DNA from: CAJCIY01 sp964245825
GTDB lineage: Bacteria; Actinomycetota; Actinomycetes; Mycobacteriales; CAJCIY01
DNA length: 64,000 bases
Direction: 5' to 3'
NCBI GenBank assembly: GCA_964245825.1
Contig: CAXTNT010000005.1
Coordinates: forward strand, 124,001-188,000
Part shown: positions 25,128-36,058 of the stretch, piece by piece
How positions within the stretch are numbered: the first letter of the stretch is position 1
Layout: each line of letters opens with the position of its first letter
The notes under the pieces: generated by a model
Databases searched by the model: none
The model's input: the letters and a program-made list of their open reading frames with translations, nothing else
Told to the model about the DNA's origin: nothing
Position numbers and translations under genes: made by a program

Positions 25128-26838
25128 CCTGCACCAACTCGCCGCGGCGGACCTTGCCCGTCGCGTTGCGGGGCAGCTCGGGGACGAAGGACACGTCGCG
25201 GGGCACCTTGAAGGCGGCGAGGTGGGCCTTGACATGGTCACGCACGGCTTCCGCCTCGAGCGAACCGTCGCCGGCCACGAACGCCACCAGGCGCTGTCCG
25301 AAGTTCTCGTCCGGAACACCCACCACGGCCACGTCGTGGACGCCGGACAGACCGGCGATGACGTCCTCCACCTCGCCGGGGAACACGTTCTCGCCGCCGG
25401 AGACGATCATGTCGTCGTCCCGGCCCTCGATCTTCAGCCGGCCCGCCGCGTCGAAGTGCCCCGTGTCGCCCGAGGAGACCAGCCCCTCGATCCGGGCCTT
25501 GTCGGCACCGCCGGTGTAGCCCTCGAAGGTGAGGTCGCTGCCGACGAAGATGCGGCCGCTCTCACCGGGCGGTACGGCGTCACCGTCCTCGTCCACGATC
25601 CTGATGGTCACACCCCGCAACGGCCGGCCGGCGGTGCCCGGGTCCTGGAGCAGGTCGGCCGGGGTGGCCACGGTGGCGAAGCCCACCTCGGTCGAGCCGT
25701 AGAGGTTGTAGAGCACGTCGCCGAAAGCGGCCGAGAAACCCTCGGCGAGGGTCGCCGGCAGCGCCGACCCGGAGATCGCGACCGCCTGCAGGCTGGACGT
25801 GTCGTAGCGGCCCCGGACCTCCGCATCGAGCGCCAGCAGGCGCTGCAGCATGACCGGGACGGCCGCGAGCAGCGTCACGCCGTGCGCCGCCACGTCGGCG
25901 AGCGTCGTCTCGGCGTCGAAGCGGCTCCGGAGGACCAGCGTCGAGCCGAGGAGCAGCCCCATGGCGAGGTTGGCCAGCCCCCAGGCATGGAACATCGGCG
26001 AGCCCACCAGCAGCGGCTCGCCCACGCGGTAGGGGATGGCCTCGAGCATGGCGAGGCCCGGCCCGGCGCCACGGACGCCGCGGACCGCGCCCTTGGGCGC
26101 GCCGGTCGTGCCGGACGTCAGCAGCACGATCCGGCCCGGCGTCCGCGGCGGCCGCGGCTGGCCGACGCGGCCGATCTGCAGGGCGGCGGACGCGAGCCGG
26201 ACGAGCCCGGCGGGGAGCAGCTGGTCGAGGTCGGCGTCGGCGACCGCGGCGACGAGCTGCTCCCGCTTCACCACGTCGGCCAGCTGCGGCGGGGCCAGGC
26301 CGGTGTTGAGCAGGACCACGTCGGCGCCCACCTTGCCGAGGGCGACCAGCGGTTCCAGGAAGCCCCGGCCGTTGCGGGCGAGCAGTCCGACCGCCGTGCC
26401 GGTCCCGAGCCCCCGCAGCGTGTACGCGGCTGCCAGTGCGTCCGTACGGGTGGCGACCTCGCCGTAGGTCAGCGTCCCCTCGTCGTCGATGATCGCCGCG
26501 CGGTCGGGGTGGCGGGCGGCGCAGGCCGACAGGGCTGCGGCGACGCTGGCCCCGTACCGCAGGGCGAGCGCCATGCCCACCAGCCGGTCGGGACGGATCG
26601 GGGCGATCAGCCCCGCTCGGCGCAGGACGGCGGCGGCATGGCACCCCGCAACGACGCGCGACCCAGGGCCGGCCAGGGCACGGTCGGCGAGGGTGCTGGT
26701 CAGGGCCGGCCAGTGACCGGGCCGGAGCGCCGCACCGGCCGCCGCGACGGGTTCGCCGACCGCGCCGGCCACCCCCACGGCGGTCCCCACCAGACGACGG
26801 GCCGGTGCCCACGCACGGTCCAACGGCGACGGGCTCAC
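25117..26838 (-). CDS. Acyl-CoA ligase (AMP-forming, FadD-like)
   Basis: Protein of 573 residues. It activates a carboxylic acid to the acyl-AMP and then the CoA thioester. The P-loop-like LLTSGTTGAPKGAVRG, the YGSTEVG motif and the GRDDDMIVSGGENVFPGEVE hinge, plus the catalytic Lys region LPRNATGKVRRGELV, are intact. An N-terminal stretch of about 100 residues rich in Ala/Gly precedes the adenylation core. It lies 34 bp after tmsB on the same strand, so it may act on the same branched fatty acids; the substrate is inferred only from context. Confidence 0.9.
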   Translation of the reverse strand: MSPSPLDRAWAPARRLVGTAVGVAGAVGEPVAAAGAALRPGHWPALTSTLADRALAGPGSRVVAGCHAAAVLRRAGLIAPIRPDRLVGMALALRYGASVAAALSACAARHPDRAAIIDDEGTLTYGEVATRTDALAAAYTLRGLGTGTAVGLLARNGRGFLEPLVALGKVGADVVLLNTGLAPPQLADVVKREQLVAAVADADLDQLLPAGLVRLASAALQIGRVGQPRPPRTPGRIVLLTSGTTGAPKGAVRGVRGAGPGLAMLEAIPYRVGEPLLVGSPMFHAWGLANLAMGLLLGSTLVLRSRFDAETTLADVAAHGVTLLAAVPVMLQRLLALDAEVRGRYDTSSLQAVAISGSALPATLAEGFSAAFGDVLYNLYGSTEVGFATVATPADLLQDPGTAGRPLRGVTIRIVDEDGDAVPPGESGRIFVGSDLTFEGYTGGADKARIEGLVSSGDTGHFDAAGRLKIEGRDDDMIVSGGENVFPGEVEDVIAGLSGVHDVAVVGVPDENFGQRLVAFVAGDGSLEAEAVRDHVKAHLAAFKVPRDVSFVPELPRNATGKVRRGELVQDAS

Positions 26839-26872
26839 GGCGAGTGAGTCTCGCGCATCGAGGGCAGCGGCG

Positions 26873-28141
26873 TCAGTGCCGCTCGAAATCCGGTCGGAGC
26901 GGGAAGTCCACGACGCCGCCGCGGGGGGTCTTCACCGCCAGCACCTGGTGCAGCTGGATGTCGTTGCGGTCGAACGCCAGCCGCGAGCCGGCCATGTAGA
27001 GCCGCCAGACCCGGGCCCTGCCCGGGCCCACCTCGGCCACCGCCTCGTCCCAGTGCGCCTCGAGGTTGTCCCCCCAGTCGCGGAGGGTCAGGGCGTAGTG
27101 CTCGCGCAGGTTCTCCTCGTGCCGCACCTCGAAGCCCCGGTCGGTCATCGCCCCGATGATGGTCGCGAGGCCGAGCAGCTCGCCGTCGGGGAACACGTAC
27201 CGGTTGATGAAGCCGCGGCGGACGACGGCGGGGGACGTCGTCGTGGGACGCATGATGCAGTGGTTGAGCAGGCGCCCGCCGTCGCGGAGCCGGGCGTACA
27301 GGTGCGCGAAGTAGGCCGGCAGCTGCGCCCGGCCGATGTGCTCGGTCAGGCCGATCGAGGAGACGGCGTCGAACCCGGTCTCGGTGACGTCGCGGTAGTC
27401 GAGGTGCCGGATCTCGGCCCGGTCGCCGAGACCGTCCTCGGCCACCGCCTTCTGCCCCCACTCGGCCTGCTGCCGGGACAGCGTCACCCCGACGGCGGTG
27501 ACGCCGTAGTGCGTCACCGCGTGCCGGACCATGCCGCCCCAACCGCACCCGACGTCCAGCAGCCGCTGACCCGGCTGCAGGTCGAGCTTGCGGCAGACCA
27601 GGTCGAACTTCTCCTCCTGCGCCTGCTCCAGCGTCGATTCCGGCGTGGGGTAGACCGCGCAGGTGTATGCCATCGACGGGCCCAGCACCCACGAGTAGAA
27701 CAGGTTGGACACGTCGTAGTGATGGCTGATCGCCGCCGCGTCGCGGCTCTTGGCGTGCCGCCGGAGGGCGCTGACGGACTTCGCCAGCCGGGTGCCGGGC
27801 ACCACCTCCTGCGGCGGTACGGGCACCGGGCGCAGCACGGCCGGCCCGAGTGCGCGGAGGATCTCCGCCTTCTGCCGCAGCGTGACCCCGCCGAGCGAGG
27901 GCCGCTCGGCGATGGTGCGCAGCGCGGCGTAGAGGTCGCCGTCCACGTCGAGCTCACCGGTCACGTACGCCCGGGCCAGCCCGAGCTCCCCGGGCGAGGT
28001 CGCCAGGTAGCGCAGCGCCAGCTCGGAGCCGAGCCGCACCCGGACGGGCGCGTCGGCGGGACCCGCCTCGCTGCCGTCGTACGCACTGATGTGCACCTGC
28101 GGTCCACCGATCACGCGGCCCAGAACTCCCGCGACGTCCAT
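26873..28141 (-). CDS. tmsB: SAM-dependent fatty-acyl methyltransferase (TmsB/BfaB, CFA-synthase family)
   Basis: Protein of 422 residues. The C-terminal domain is the mycolic/cyclopropane synthase fold with SAM motif LLDVGCGWGGMVRHAV and the SIGLTEHIGRAQL loop; the N-terminal 100 residues match the family's extra domain (TSPGELGLARAYVTGELDV). The gene is 8 bp downstream of an FAD-binding oxidoreductase of TmsA type. That pair is known to convert oleoyl chains to 10-methylene and then 10-methyl (tuberculostearoyl) chains in membrane phospholipids. A plain cyclopropane synthase is less likely because of this partner. Confidence 0.88.
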   Translation of the reverse strand: MDVAGVLGRVIGGPQVHISAYDGSEAGPADAPVRVRLGSELALRYLATSPGELGLARAYVTGELDVDGDLYAALRTIAERPSLGGVTLRQKAEILRALGPAVLRPVPVPPQEVVPGTRLAKSVSALRRHAKSRDAAAISHHYDVSNLFYSWVLGPSMAYTCAVYPTPESTLEQAQEEKFDLVCRKLDLQPGQRLLDVGCGWGGMVRHAVTHYGVTAVGVTLSRQQAEWGQKAVAEDGLGDRAEIRHLDYRDVTETGFDAVSSIGLTEHIGRAQLPAYFAHLYARLRDGGRLLNHCIMRPTTTSPAVVRRGFINRYVFPDGELLGLATIIGAMTDRGFEVRHEENLREHYALTLRDWGDNLEAHWDEAVAEVGPGRARVWRLYMAGSRLAFDRNDIQLHQVLAVKTPRGGVVDFPLRPDFERH

Positions 28142-28149
28142 GCAGTCTC

Positions 28150-29532
28150 CTAGCGGTTGCGGACGGTCTTGTCGTAGAGGTCGAGCAGGCGCCCGTCCCC
28201 GTCATAGGTCTTCTTGAGCACCTCGTAGGCCGGCCCGTTGTAGAGCCGCCAGAACTCGGCCTCGTCGTAGTAGGCCGTGCTGTAGAGCGACTTGCGGCCA
28301 CCGAGCCGTTCGACCTCGCGCTCGACCAGCACGTTGTGGTGGTCCGGCGACTGTCCCGGCGAGAGCGGCACGGTGCCCCAGAACCCGACGTTGACGTAGG
28401 TCTCGGTCGGCGTCAGCTCGTACAGCGGCCAGTGGGTGGAGGGGTCGCGCTGGCGCAGCGGACAGAGCCAGACCGGCCGCATCCCGACCTCGCGGTCGAA
28501 GACGTCGAGGAACTCGGTCAGCGCGCCGACCGGCACTTCGATGTCCTGGATGACCCGCTCCACCTCGGGCCGGCCCCGCCGGCGGTCGCGCGCGGCGGCC
28601 CAGCCGTGCCGGGACTCGAACCGGAGCAGCTTCCAGTAGGTGTCGCTGCGCAGCAGCCGCTTGGGCACCAGCCGGCGGAGCCGCGGGTCCTGCACACCGA
28701 ACGCCCCGGAGCACCAGAACCAGTCGGTGTCCCAGCGCCAGAGGTAGTCGTGGATCGTCAGCGTGTCGGTGTGCCGGTCGGCGATCGAGCGGTAGTAGAC
28801 GCCCATTCCGGTGTAGTTGCTCGTGCCGTGCGGCGCTTCGCGCGCGAACCGGCCGAGGGTCAGATAGAGCTCCGCGGGGGAGAACGCCGTCCCGTCCAGG
28901 AAGTCGACCGCCTCGCCAGCGTGCTCGCCCGTGGCGGAGATCGCTGCGATCGACTCGGCCGCCGCGGCGGCCGATCGGAAACGCAGGTGGGTGAGGTGGA
29001 CGTACGGCGCAACCGGCTCGAGCTCGATCGTCAGCCGCAGCGCGTACCCGAGGGTGCCGTAGGAGTTGGGCAGCCCGGCGAACAGGTCGGCATGCTCGTT
29101 GGTCGGCGTCGCGGTCACAACGCGCCCGTCGCCGGTCAGCACCTCCACCTCGAGCACCGACTCGTGCGGCAGCCCGTTGCGGAAGCTGGTGGACTCGATG
29201 CCCAGCCCCGTGACGGCGCCCCCGAGGGTGATCGTCTTCAGCTGCGGGACGACGAGGGGCATCAGCCCGTGCGGCAGGGTCGCGGCCACCAGGTGCTCGT
29301 ACGTGGTCATGCCCTGCACGTCGGCGGTGCGCGCCACCGGGTCCACCGACAGCACCCCGTCGAAGGCCCGGACGTCCAGTCCGGGCGCGTCGGTCCGCGC
29401 CCGGGTGCGGAAGAGGTTGGAGGTCCGCTTCGCCAGCCGCACCGGCGCGCCGGCCGGGATCGCGGCGTACTGGGCGCGCAGGACCTCGACCCGGGCGGCG
29501 TACGCCGCGTACGGGTCGGGGATGCGTGGCAT
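28150..29532 (-). CDS. tmsA: FAD-binding oxidoreductase (TmsA/BfaA, 10-methylene fatty-acyl reductase)
   Basis: Protein of 460 residues. An FAD_binding_4-type domain (about residues 25-200) contains GVLSVDPVARTADVQGMTTYEHLV and TLGGAVTGLGIESTSFRNGLPHE. The remainder matches the DIMINUTO/DHCR24-like reductases, with RIVPKRLLRSD-like and LYSTAYYDEAEFW segments. TmsA reduces the 10-methylene group made by TmsB. It is first in the tmsA-tmsB-ligase run and is divergent from a lipoprotein gene (107-bp gap), where the promoter must lie. Confidence 0.88.
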   Translation of the reverse strand: MPRIPDPYAAYAARVEVLRAQYAAIPAGAPVRLAKRTSNLFRTRARTDAPGLDVRAFDGVLSVDPVARTADVQGMTTYEHLVAATLPHGLMPLVVPQLKTITLGGAVTGLGIESTSFRNGLPHESVLEVEVLTGDGRVVTATPTNEHADLFAGLPNSYGTLGYALRLTIELEPVAPYVHLTHLRFRSAAAAAESIAAISATGEHAGEAVDFLDGTAFSPAELYLTLGRFAREAPHGTSNYTGMGVYYRSIADRHTDTLTIHDYLWRWDTDWFWCSGAFGVQDPRLRRLVPKRLLRSDTYWKLLRFESRHGWAAARDRRRGRPEVERVIQDIEVPVGALTEFLDVFDREVGMRPVWLCPLRQRDPSTHWPLYELTPTETYVNVGFWGTVPLSPGQSPDHHNVLVEREVERLGGRKSLYSTAYYDEAEFWRLYNGPAYEVLKKTYDGDGRLLDLYDKTVRNR

Positions 29533-29638
29533 CCGCAGAGGTTACCGGCGGCGGGATGCAACCGGCGCGCCCGCTGCGGCGTCCGGAGATCGGGGAAGCC
29601 ACCGGCTACCGTCCGGGGACAGGCACAGGAGGCCCTGC

Positions 29639-30265
29639 ATGCGCAGATCCGCGCTGGCCGCGTCGTTCGCCGCGCTCGCGGCGGTCGCCGCCTGCGGAAG
29701 CACGGCGAAGGTCGTCGCCGGCACCACGGGCACGCCGACCCCGGCCGGCTCCGCGGGCACCGTGACCGACACCGTGGTCCCGCCGGTCACCACCGTCACG
29801 ACCGCGGCCACGACAGCGGCTCCGAGCGGGCCGTCGGCCTGTACCACGACGAACCTCACGGTGAGCTTGGGGACGCCGGAGGGCACCGCGGGCAGCGCGA
29901 TCTACCCGCTGCACCTGACGAACAAGGGCACCGCGGCGTGCACGGTCACCGGCTACCCCGGGGTGTCGTTCGTCGCGCCTGGCAGCGGCGCCCAGGTCGG
30001 CAAGCCCGCCAGCCGCTCGCCGGGGAGCGCCCCGACCGTCACGCTCTCGCCCGGCGCCGAGGCGACCGCGGAGCTCCAGGTCACCGACTACCTGAACTAC
30101 CCCCCGTCCTCCTGCGCGGCGACTCCCGTCGCCGGGCTCCGGGTCTACCCGCCCGCCAACACCGCCTCCGCGTTCGTCGCCTTCACGACCAGCACCAGGG
30201 CGTGCAGCACGCAGGTTCCGCAGCTGACCGTCCAGACCCTGCTGGCCGGTCCCGGCCAGCAGTAG
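29639..30265 (+). CDS. Lipoprotein with DUF4232 domain
   Basis: Protein of 208 residues. The signal peptide ends in a lipobox LAAVAAC (Cys about residue 19), so the mature protein is lipid-anchored outside the membrane. A Thr/Pro/Val-rich linker (about 20-65) leads to a beta-sandwich of DUF4232 type: CTTTNLTVSLGTPEGTAGS, LTNKGTAACTVTGYPGVSFV and a final C in RACSTQ, probably forming disulfides. ATG 29639 has GGAGG at 29628-29632. Function unknown. It converges on the ABC-F gene with 9 bases between stops. Confidence 0.88.
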   Translation: MRRSALAASFAALAAVAACGSTAKVVAGTTGTPTPAGSAGTVTDTVVPPVTTVTTAATTAAPSGPSACTTTNLTVSLGTPEGTAGSAIYPLHLTNKGTAACTVTGYPGVSFVAPGSGAQVGKPASRSPGSAPTVTLSPGAEATAELQVTDYLNYPPSSCAATPVAGLRVYPPANTASAFVAFTTSTRACSTQVPQLTVQTLLAGPGQQ

Positions 30266-30274
30266 CCGCCGGGG

Positions 30275-32035
30275 TCAGGGCTCCGCCGACTCCGCCAGCG
30301 CGAGCCAGCGGTCCTCGGTCTCCCGCCGCTCGCCCTGCAGGGCACGCAGCTCGGTGTCGAGGGCCAGCACGCGCTCGTGGTCGGTGGACACGCCGGCCAG
30401 GGCGTCGTGCAGCGTGGCCTCCTGTCGGTCGATGCGCGCCAGGGCCTTCTCCAGCGCGGCGAGCTCCTTCCGGGCGGCGCGGGCCTCCGTCCGCGTCTCG
30501 CCACCACCGGTCGCCGCCGGCGTCGTCGGAGCCGGCGCGGCGGCGCGGCGGGCCAGGTACTCCGCCACCCCGCCGGGGAGCGCCGCCAGGCTGCCGTCGC
30601 CCAGCAGCGCGACGGTGGAGTCGCACACCCGCTCGAGGAACCACCGGTCGTGGCTGACCACGACGATCGTGCCGGCGAAGGCGTCCAGCAAGTCTTCCAG
30701 CGCCACCAGCGTGTCGGTGTCCAGGTCGTTGGTGGGCTCGTCGAGCACGAGCACGTTGGGGCCGGTCATGAGCAGCCGCAGCAGCTGCAGCCTGCGCCGC
30801 TCACCGCCGGACAGCTCCCGGACCGGCGTCCATTGCCGGTCGGTCGGGAAGCCGAAGCGCTCCAGCAGCTGGCCCGCGGACAGCTCCTCGCGCCCGACCG
30901 TCAGCACCCGCGCCACCTCCTCCACGGCCGCGAGGACGCGGAGTTCGCCCGCGAGCTCGACCACGTCCTGGCTGAGGTACGCGACGCGCACCGTGGACCC
31001 GGTGCGCAGCGTGCCCGCATCGAGCGGCTGGTCGCCGACCAGCGCCCGCAGCAGGGTGGTCTTGCCGGCACCGTTCACCCCGATCAGCCCGACGCGGTCG
31101 CCCGGTCCGAGCCGCCACGTCACCTCCTCGACCAGCCGCCGGCCGCCGCGGCTGATGGTCGCGTCCTCGAGGTCGTACACCTGCTTGCCGAGGCGGGCCG
31201 CCGCGAACCGCTGCAGGCCCTCCCGGTCGCGGGGCGGCGGCTCGGCGTCGATCAGCGCGTTGGCGGCCTCGACGCGGTACCGCGGCTTGGACGTCCGCGC
31301 GGGCGCGCCCCGACGCAGCCACGCCAGCTCCTTGCGCACCAGGTTCGCCCGCCGCTGCTCGCTCGCCGCGGTCTGCCGGGATCGCTCGGCCCGGGCCAGC
31401 ACGTACGCCGCATAGCCGCCGTCGTAGGCGTGCACGGCGCCGCCCGCCACCTCCCAGGTCACCGTGGCGACCTCGTCGAGGAACCACCGGTCGTGGGTGA
31501 CCGCGAGCAGGGCGCGGTGCCGTGGCCGGGCGGTCAGGTGGGCCGCGAGCCAGGCCACGCCCTCGACGTCGAGGTGGTTGGTCGGCTCGTCCAGGATCAG
31601 CAGGTCGAGGTCGGTGACCAGCAGCGCGGCGAGGGCTGCCCGGCGTCGCTCGCCGCCCGAGAGCGAACCGACTGGCCGCGCGAGCAGCGGTTCGACGCCG
31701 AGACCCGCGACGACGGCGCGGACGTGGGCGTCGCCCCGCCAGGTGTGCTCGGCGACGTCGGCGCCCACGACAGCCGTGAGCACCGTGGCGGCAGGGTCCA
31801 GGACGTCGGTCTGGGCCAGCATGCCGACCCGCAGCCCGCCGGCCTGCGAGACGCGGCCGCCGTCGACCGCACGCTCGCCGGCCAGCACCCGCGCCAGCGT
31901 GGTCTTGCCGGCGCCGTTGCGCCCGACCACCCCGATCCGGTCCCCCACCGAGACGCCGAGGGAGACCGCTGCCAGCAGCGTCGTGGTGCCGGCGACGACG
32001 GTCACGGCCTCGCACGAGACCAGCGGTGCCGCCAC
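30275..32035 (-). CDS. ABC-F family ATPase (duplicated ABC domains)
   Basis: Protein of 586 residues without membrane helices. Two ABC domains: Walker A GRNGAGKTT and GVNGAGKTT, signatures LSGGERRRAAL and LSGGERRRLQL, Walker B LLILDEPTNHLD and LVLDEPTNDLD. The C-terminal 80 residues form a charged coiled-coil-like end (ARKELAALEKALARIDRQE), as in Uup. ABC-F proteins act on ribosomes in translation or antibiotic protection. The end and length resemble the Uup group, so a housekeeping role is more likely than resistance. GTG 32035. Confidence 0.92.
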   Translation of the reverse strand: MAAPLVSCEAVTVVAGTTTLLAAVSLGVSVGDRIGVVGRNGAGKTTLARVLAGERAVDGGRVSQAGGLRVGMLAQTDVLDPAATVLTAVVGADVAEHTWRGDAHVRAVVAGLGVEPLLARPVGSLSGGERRRAALAALLVTDLDLLILDEPTNHLDVEGVAWLAAHLTARPRHRALLAVTHDRWFLDEVATVTWEVAGGAVHAYDGGYAAYVLARAERSRQTAASEQRRANLVRKELAWLRRGAPARTSKPRYRVEAANALIDAEPPPRDREGLQRFAAARLGKQVYDLEDATISRGGRRLVEEVTWRLGPGDRVGLIGVNGAGKTTLLRALVGDQPLDAGTLRTGSTVRVAYLSQDVVELAGELRVLAAVEEVARVLTVGREELSAGQLLERFGFPTDRQWTPVRELSGGERRRLQLLRLLMTGPNVLVLDEPTNDLDTDTLVALEDLLDAFAGTIVVVSHDRWFLERVCDSTVALLGDGSLAALPGGVAEYLARRAAAPAPTTPAATGGGETRTEARAARKELAALEKALARIDRQEATLHDALAGVSTDHERVLALDTELRALQGERRETEDRWLALAESAEP

Positions 32036-32045
32036 CCCGCAGAGA

Positions 32046-32843
32046 CTACGGAGCCGGCGGCGGCGGGTACGGCGGGAAGCCCGGCTGCTCGTGGGTGCGC
32101 ACGGCCCGTATCCCGCGGGCGAGGTCGGGCCAGCGGAAGCTGCCGAGCATGTCCTGCACCGAACGGGCGAAGCCCTCGGCCGGATCCTCGCCGGCCGCGA
32201 CCGCCCGCAGCTGCCGCTTGATCGCCGCGTGGCTGCGCGGCGAGGTGCGCTCGGCGACGTCGCGCGCCCACTCCTGCGCGGCCGGCAGCAGCTCCTCGGC
32301 GGGCAGCACCCGCGTCACCAGCCCCAGGGCGAGCGCCTCGGAGGCGTCGACGAACCGGCCGGACAACAGCAGGTCCGCGGCCGCGCCGCTGCCGACAGCG
32401 CGGGAGAGGGTGTGCGCGATGCCCCATTCGGCCACCAGGCCGAGCCGGGCGAACGTGGTGCCGATCCGGGCGCCTTCGGCGGCCCACCGGAGGTCGGCCA
32501 TCAGCGCGTACGAGGTGCCCATGCCGGCGCACGGGCCGTTGACGGCCGCGAGCACCGGCGTCGAGAGGTGCATCGGCGTGTCCAGCGGCACCTCGTCGAC
32601 CGACCCGAAGCTCTCCGCGAGCGTCGAGGCGTCGTCCAGCTGTCCCAGCTCGGCCCCGGCGCAGAACCCCCGGCCCGCGCCGGTGACGATCACCGCGCGG
32701 ACGCTCGGGTCGGCGTCCAGCTCACGCAGGGTGGCGCAGTAGCGGCGCTGCATCGCCCCGGTCATCGCGTTCAGGGCGGCCGGGCGGTTCAGGGTCACCG
32801 TCGCGACCATGCCGTCGGTCGCCACCAGCACCTCGTCGTCCAT
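32046..32843 (-). CDS. Enoyl-CoA hydratase/isomerase family protein
   Basis: Protein of 265 residues, crotonase fold. The CoA/oxyanion segments are VTGAGRGFCAGAELGQL and AVNGPCAGMGTSYALMADLRWA; a typical acidic residue occurs near ARLGLVAEWG. It ends in a proline-rich tail PPYPPPPAP-like. It acts in fatty-acid or related beta-oxidation, but hydratase, isomerase and dehalogenase members cannot be told apart by eye. It lies 10 bp upstream of the ABC-F gene on the same strand. Confidence 0.9.
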   Translation of the reverse strand: MDDEVLVATDGMVATVTLNRPAALNAMTGAMQRRYCATLRELDADPSVRAVIVTGAGRGFCAGAELGQLDDASTLAESFGSVDEVPLDTPMHLSTPVLAAVNGPCAGMGTSYALMADLRWAAEGARIGTTFARLGLVAEWGIAHTLSRAVGSGAAADLLLSGRFVDASEALALGLVTRVLPAEELLPAAQEWARDVAERTSPRSHAAIKRQLRAVAAGEDPAEGFARSVQDMLGSFRWPDLARGIRAVRTHEQPGFPPYPPPPAP

Positions 32844-32863
32844 GCCCGGAGGCTAGCCAGCCC

Positions 32864-33322
32864 TCACGCAGTGGCCGGGCCCGTCGGCGCCTGGCGGCAG
32901 CGCAGCAGGTTGTTGGTCGGGTCGAACAGGTCGAACTCCGGTGTGCCGGAGGCGTTCTCGCGCAGCGGACCGAGGCGCGAGACGTCGCGGTCGGTCACCC
33001 ACCGCGCCCGCAGCTCGGCCACGTCGTCGACCTCCGCGGCGTCGGGCATCACGTCGGTGGCGAACAGCTCGGCGTACAACAGCTCCGCGTTGGTCACCCA
33101 CACGTGCGCCGAGCCCACCAGGGCGAAGGGCTCGACGTCGGGGTTCCGCGCGTAGTGCAGCTCCACCCCGCCGTACGCGGCGACGAGGTGGTCTGTGTCG
33201 AACGTCCTGAGACGGAAGCCGAGGGCGGCCAGGAAGCCGCCGGTGAGTACCGCGTCGTGAGTCGGCAGGAGCGGGACTGCGCACTGCCACAGCTCGGGAT
33301 TGCGGGTCGGCGCGGTACTCAC
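32864..33322 (-). CDS. Glyoxalase/bleomycin-resistance (VOC) superfamily protein
   Basis: Protein of 152 residues with the VOC layout: an N-terminal beta-alpha-beta unit with LTGGFLAALGFRLRTF, VELHYARNPDVEP, and a C-terminal EFDLFDPTNNLLRCRQ strand. The position of the metal ligands (H in ELHYA, E in PEFDLFD) fits the family. No specific substrate can be assigned; some members bind bleomycin-like drugs without catalysis. GTG 33322. It precedes the enoyl-CoA hydratase by 20 bp on the same strand. Confidence 0.8.
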   Translation of the reverse strand: MSTAPTRNPELWQCAVPLLPTHDAVLTGGFLAALGFRLRTFDTDHLVAAYGGVELHYARNPDVEPFALVGSAHVWVTNAELLYAELFATDVMPDAAEVDDVAELRARWVTDRDVSRLGPLRENASGTPEFDLFDPTNNLLRCRQAPTGPATA

Positions 33323-33356
33323 GGCGGCCAGTATCGGCCCCTCGGGAGCCCGGGAC

Positions 33357-35264
<1,908 letters not shown>

Positions 35265-35306
35265 CCAGGGCAACCTACCACGATCGTGTCAGATTCAGCG
35301 GACCGG

Positions 35307-36041
35307 TCAGAGCCAGGTGGCCACGAGGTACGCCACGCCCAGCGACGCGTCGTCGGCCAGCAGCGTGGGCCGCCACGGCCGGTCGCGTTCGGCCAGTCGA
35401 GCGACGACCTGCCAGGGCACCACCCCGCTCGCCCCCAGGGCGCTGCCGAGCGCCCGGTCGAGTGCCAGCAGCGCCTCTGGCCGGCCGCTCGCCAGGGCAT
35501 CGGCGACGGCCCGGTCGTACGCCTCCGCGCGGGGGTCCTCGGCCAGCGGTGCCCTCTGCCCTCGGCACGCCGAACCCTCGCCGACGACGACCAGCGCTGT
35601 CCCGTCCAGGGTCGGCACGTCGGCCATCGCCATGTCCGGACCGGGCCCGCCGGCCAACGCCTCGTCGGGGCCGACGGCGAGCGCCAGGGGTGCGGCGAGG
35701 CCGGCGGACTCCACCAGCCACGTGCCGACCGCGAGCGCGGGCGGCAACCGCTCCGTGATGGCCGACCGGGCGCGGGCCTGGCCGGGCTGCTCGCGCTGGT
35801 CGGGCTCGGCCTGCCGGCCGCGCGGCGGGACCGGGTGCGGCCCGAAGCCCTCGAACGACGCCACGCCGCCGTCGTACCAGGCGTTCTCGGGGCCCGGGCC
35901 GACGACCACGACAGGGCCGTCGCCGAGGCTGGCGATCGCCGCGAGACACGTGGCGCGGAGCGGGCCTAGGACGTCCGCCGTCCCGCCCAGGCCGTCGACC
36001 AACAGCGGTGAACCGGGGACGAAGGCCAGCGCCCTCAGCAC
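35307..36041 (-). CDS. LigB-like (class III extradiol dioxygenase fold) protein of unknown function
   Basis: Protein of 244 residues. The fold is suggested by LAFVPGSPLLVDGLGG, LRATCLAAIASLGDGPVVVVGPG, ALVVVGEGSACRGQRAP and YDRAVADALASG, matching the actinobacterial LigB-like domain group (Rv2728c-type). The metal-binding histidines of true dioxygenases are not evident, so catalysis is doubtful. GTG 36041 is chosen over longer readings because it removes a low-complexity leader that would overlap folP2. It is divergent from folP2 (17 bp between starts) and upstream of the MerR-AhcY gene. Confidence 0.7.
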   Translation of the reverse strand: MLRALAFVPGSPLLVDGLGGTADVLGPLRATCLAAIASLGDGPVVVVGPGPENAWYDGGVASFEGFGPHPVPPRGRQAEPDQREQPGQARARSAITERLPPALAVGTWLVESAGLAAPLALAVGPDEALAGGPGPDMAMADVPTLDGTALVVVGEGSACRGQRAPLAEDPRAEAYDRAVADALASGRPEALLALDRALGSALGASGVVPWQVVARLAERDRPWRPTLLADDASLGVAYLVATWL

Positions 36042-36058
36042 GGTGCGATGCTCGCCCG

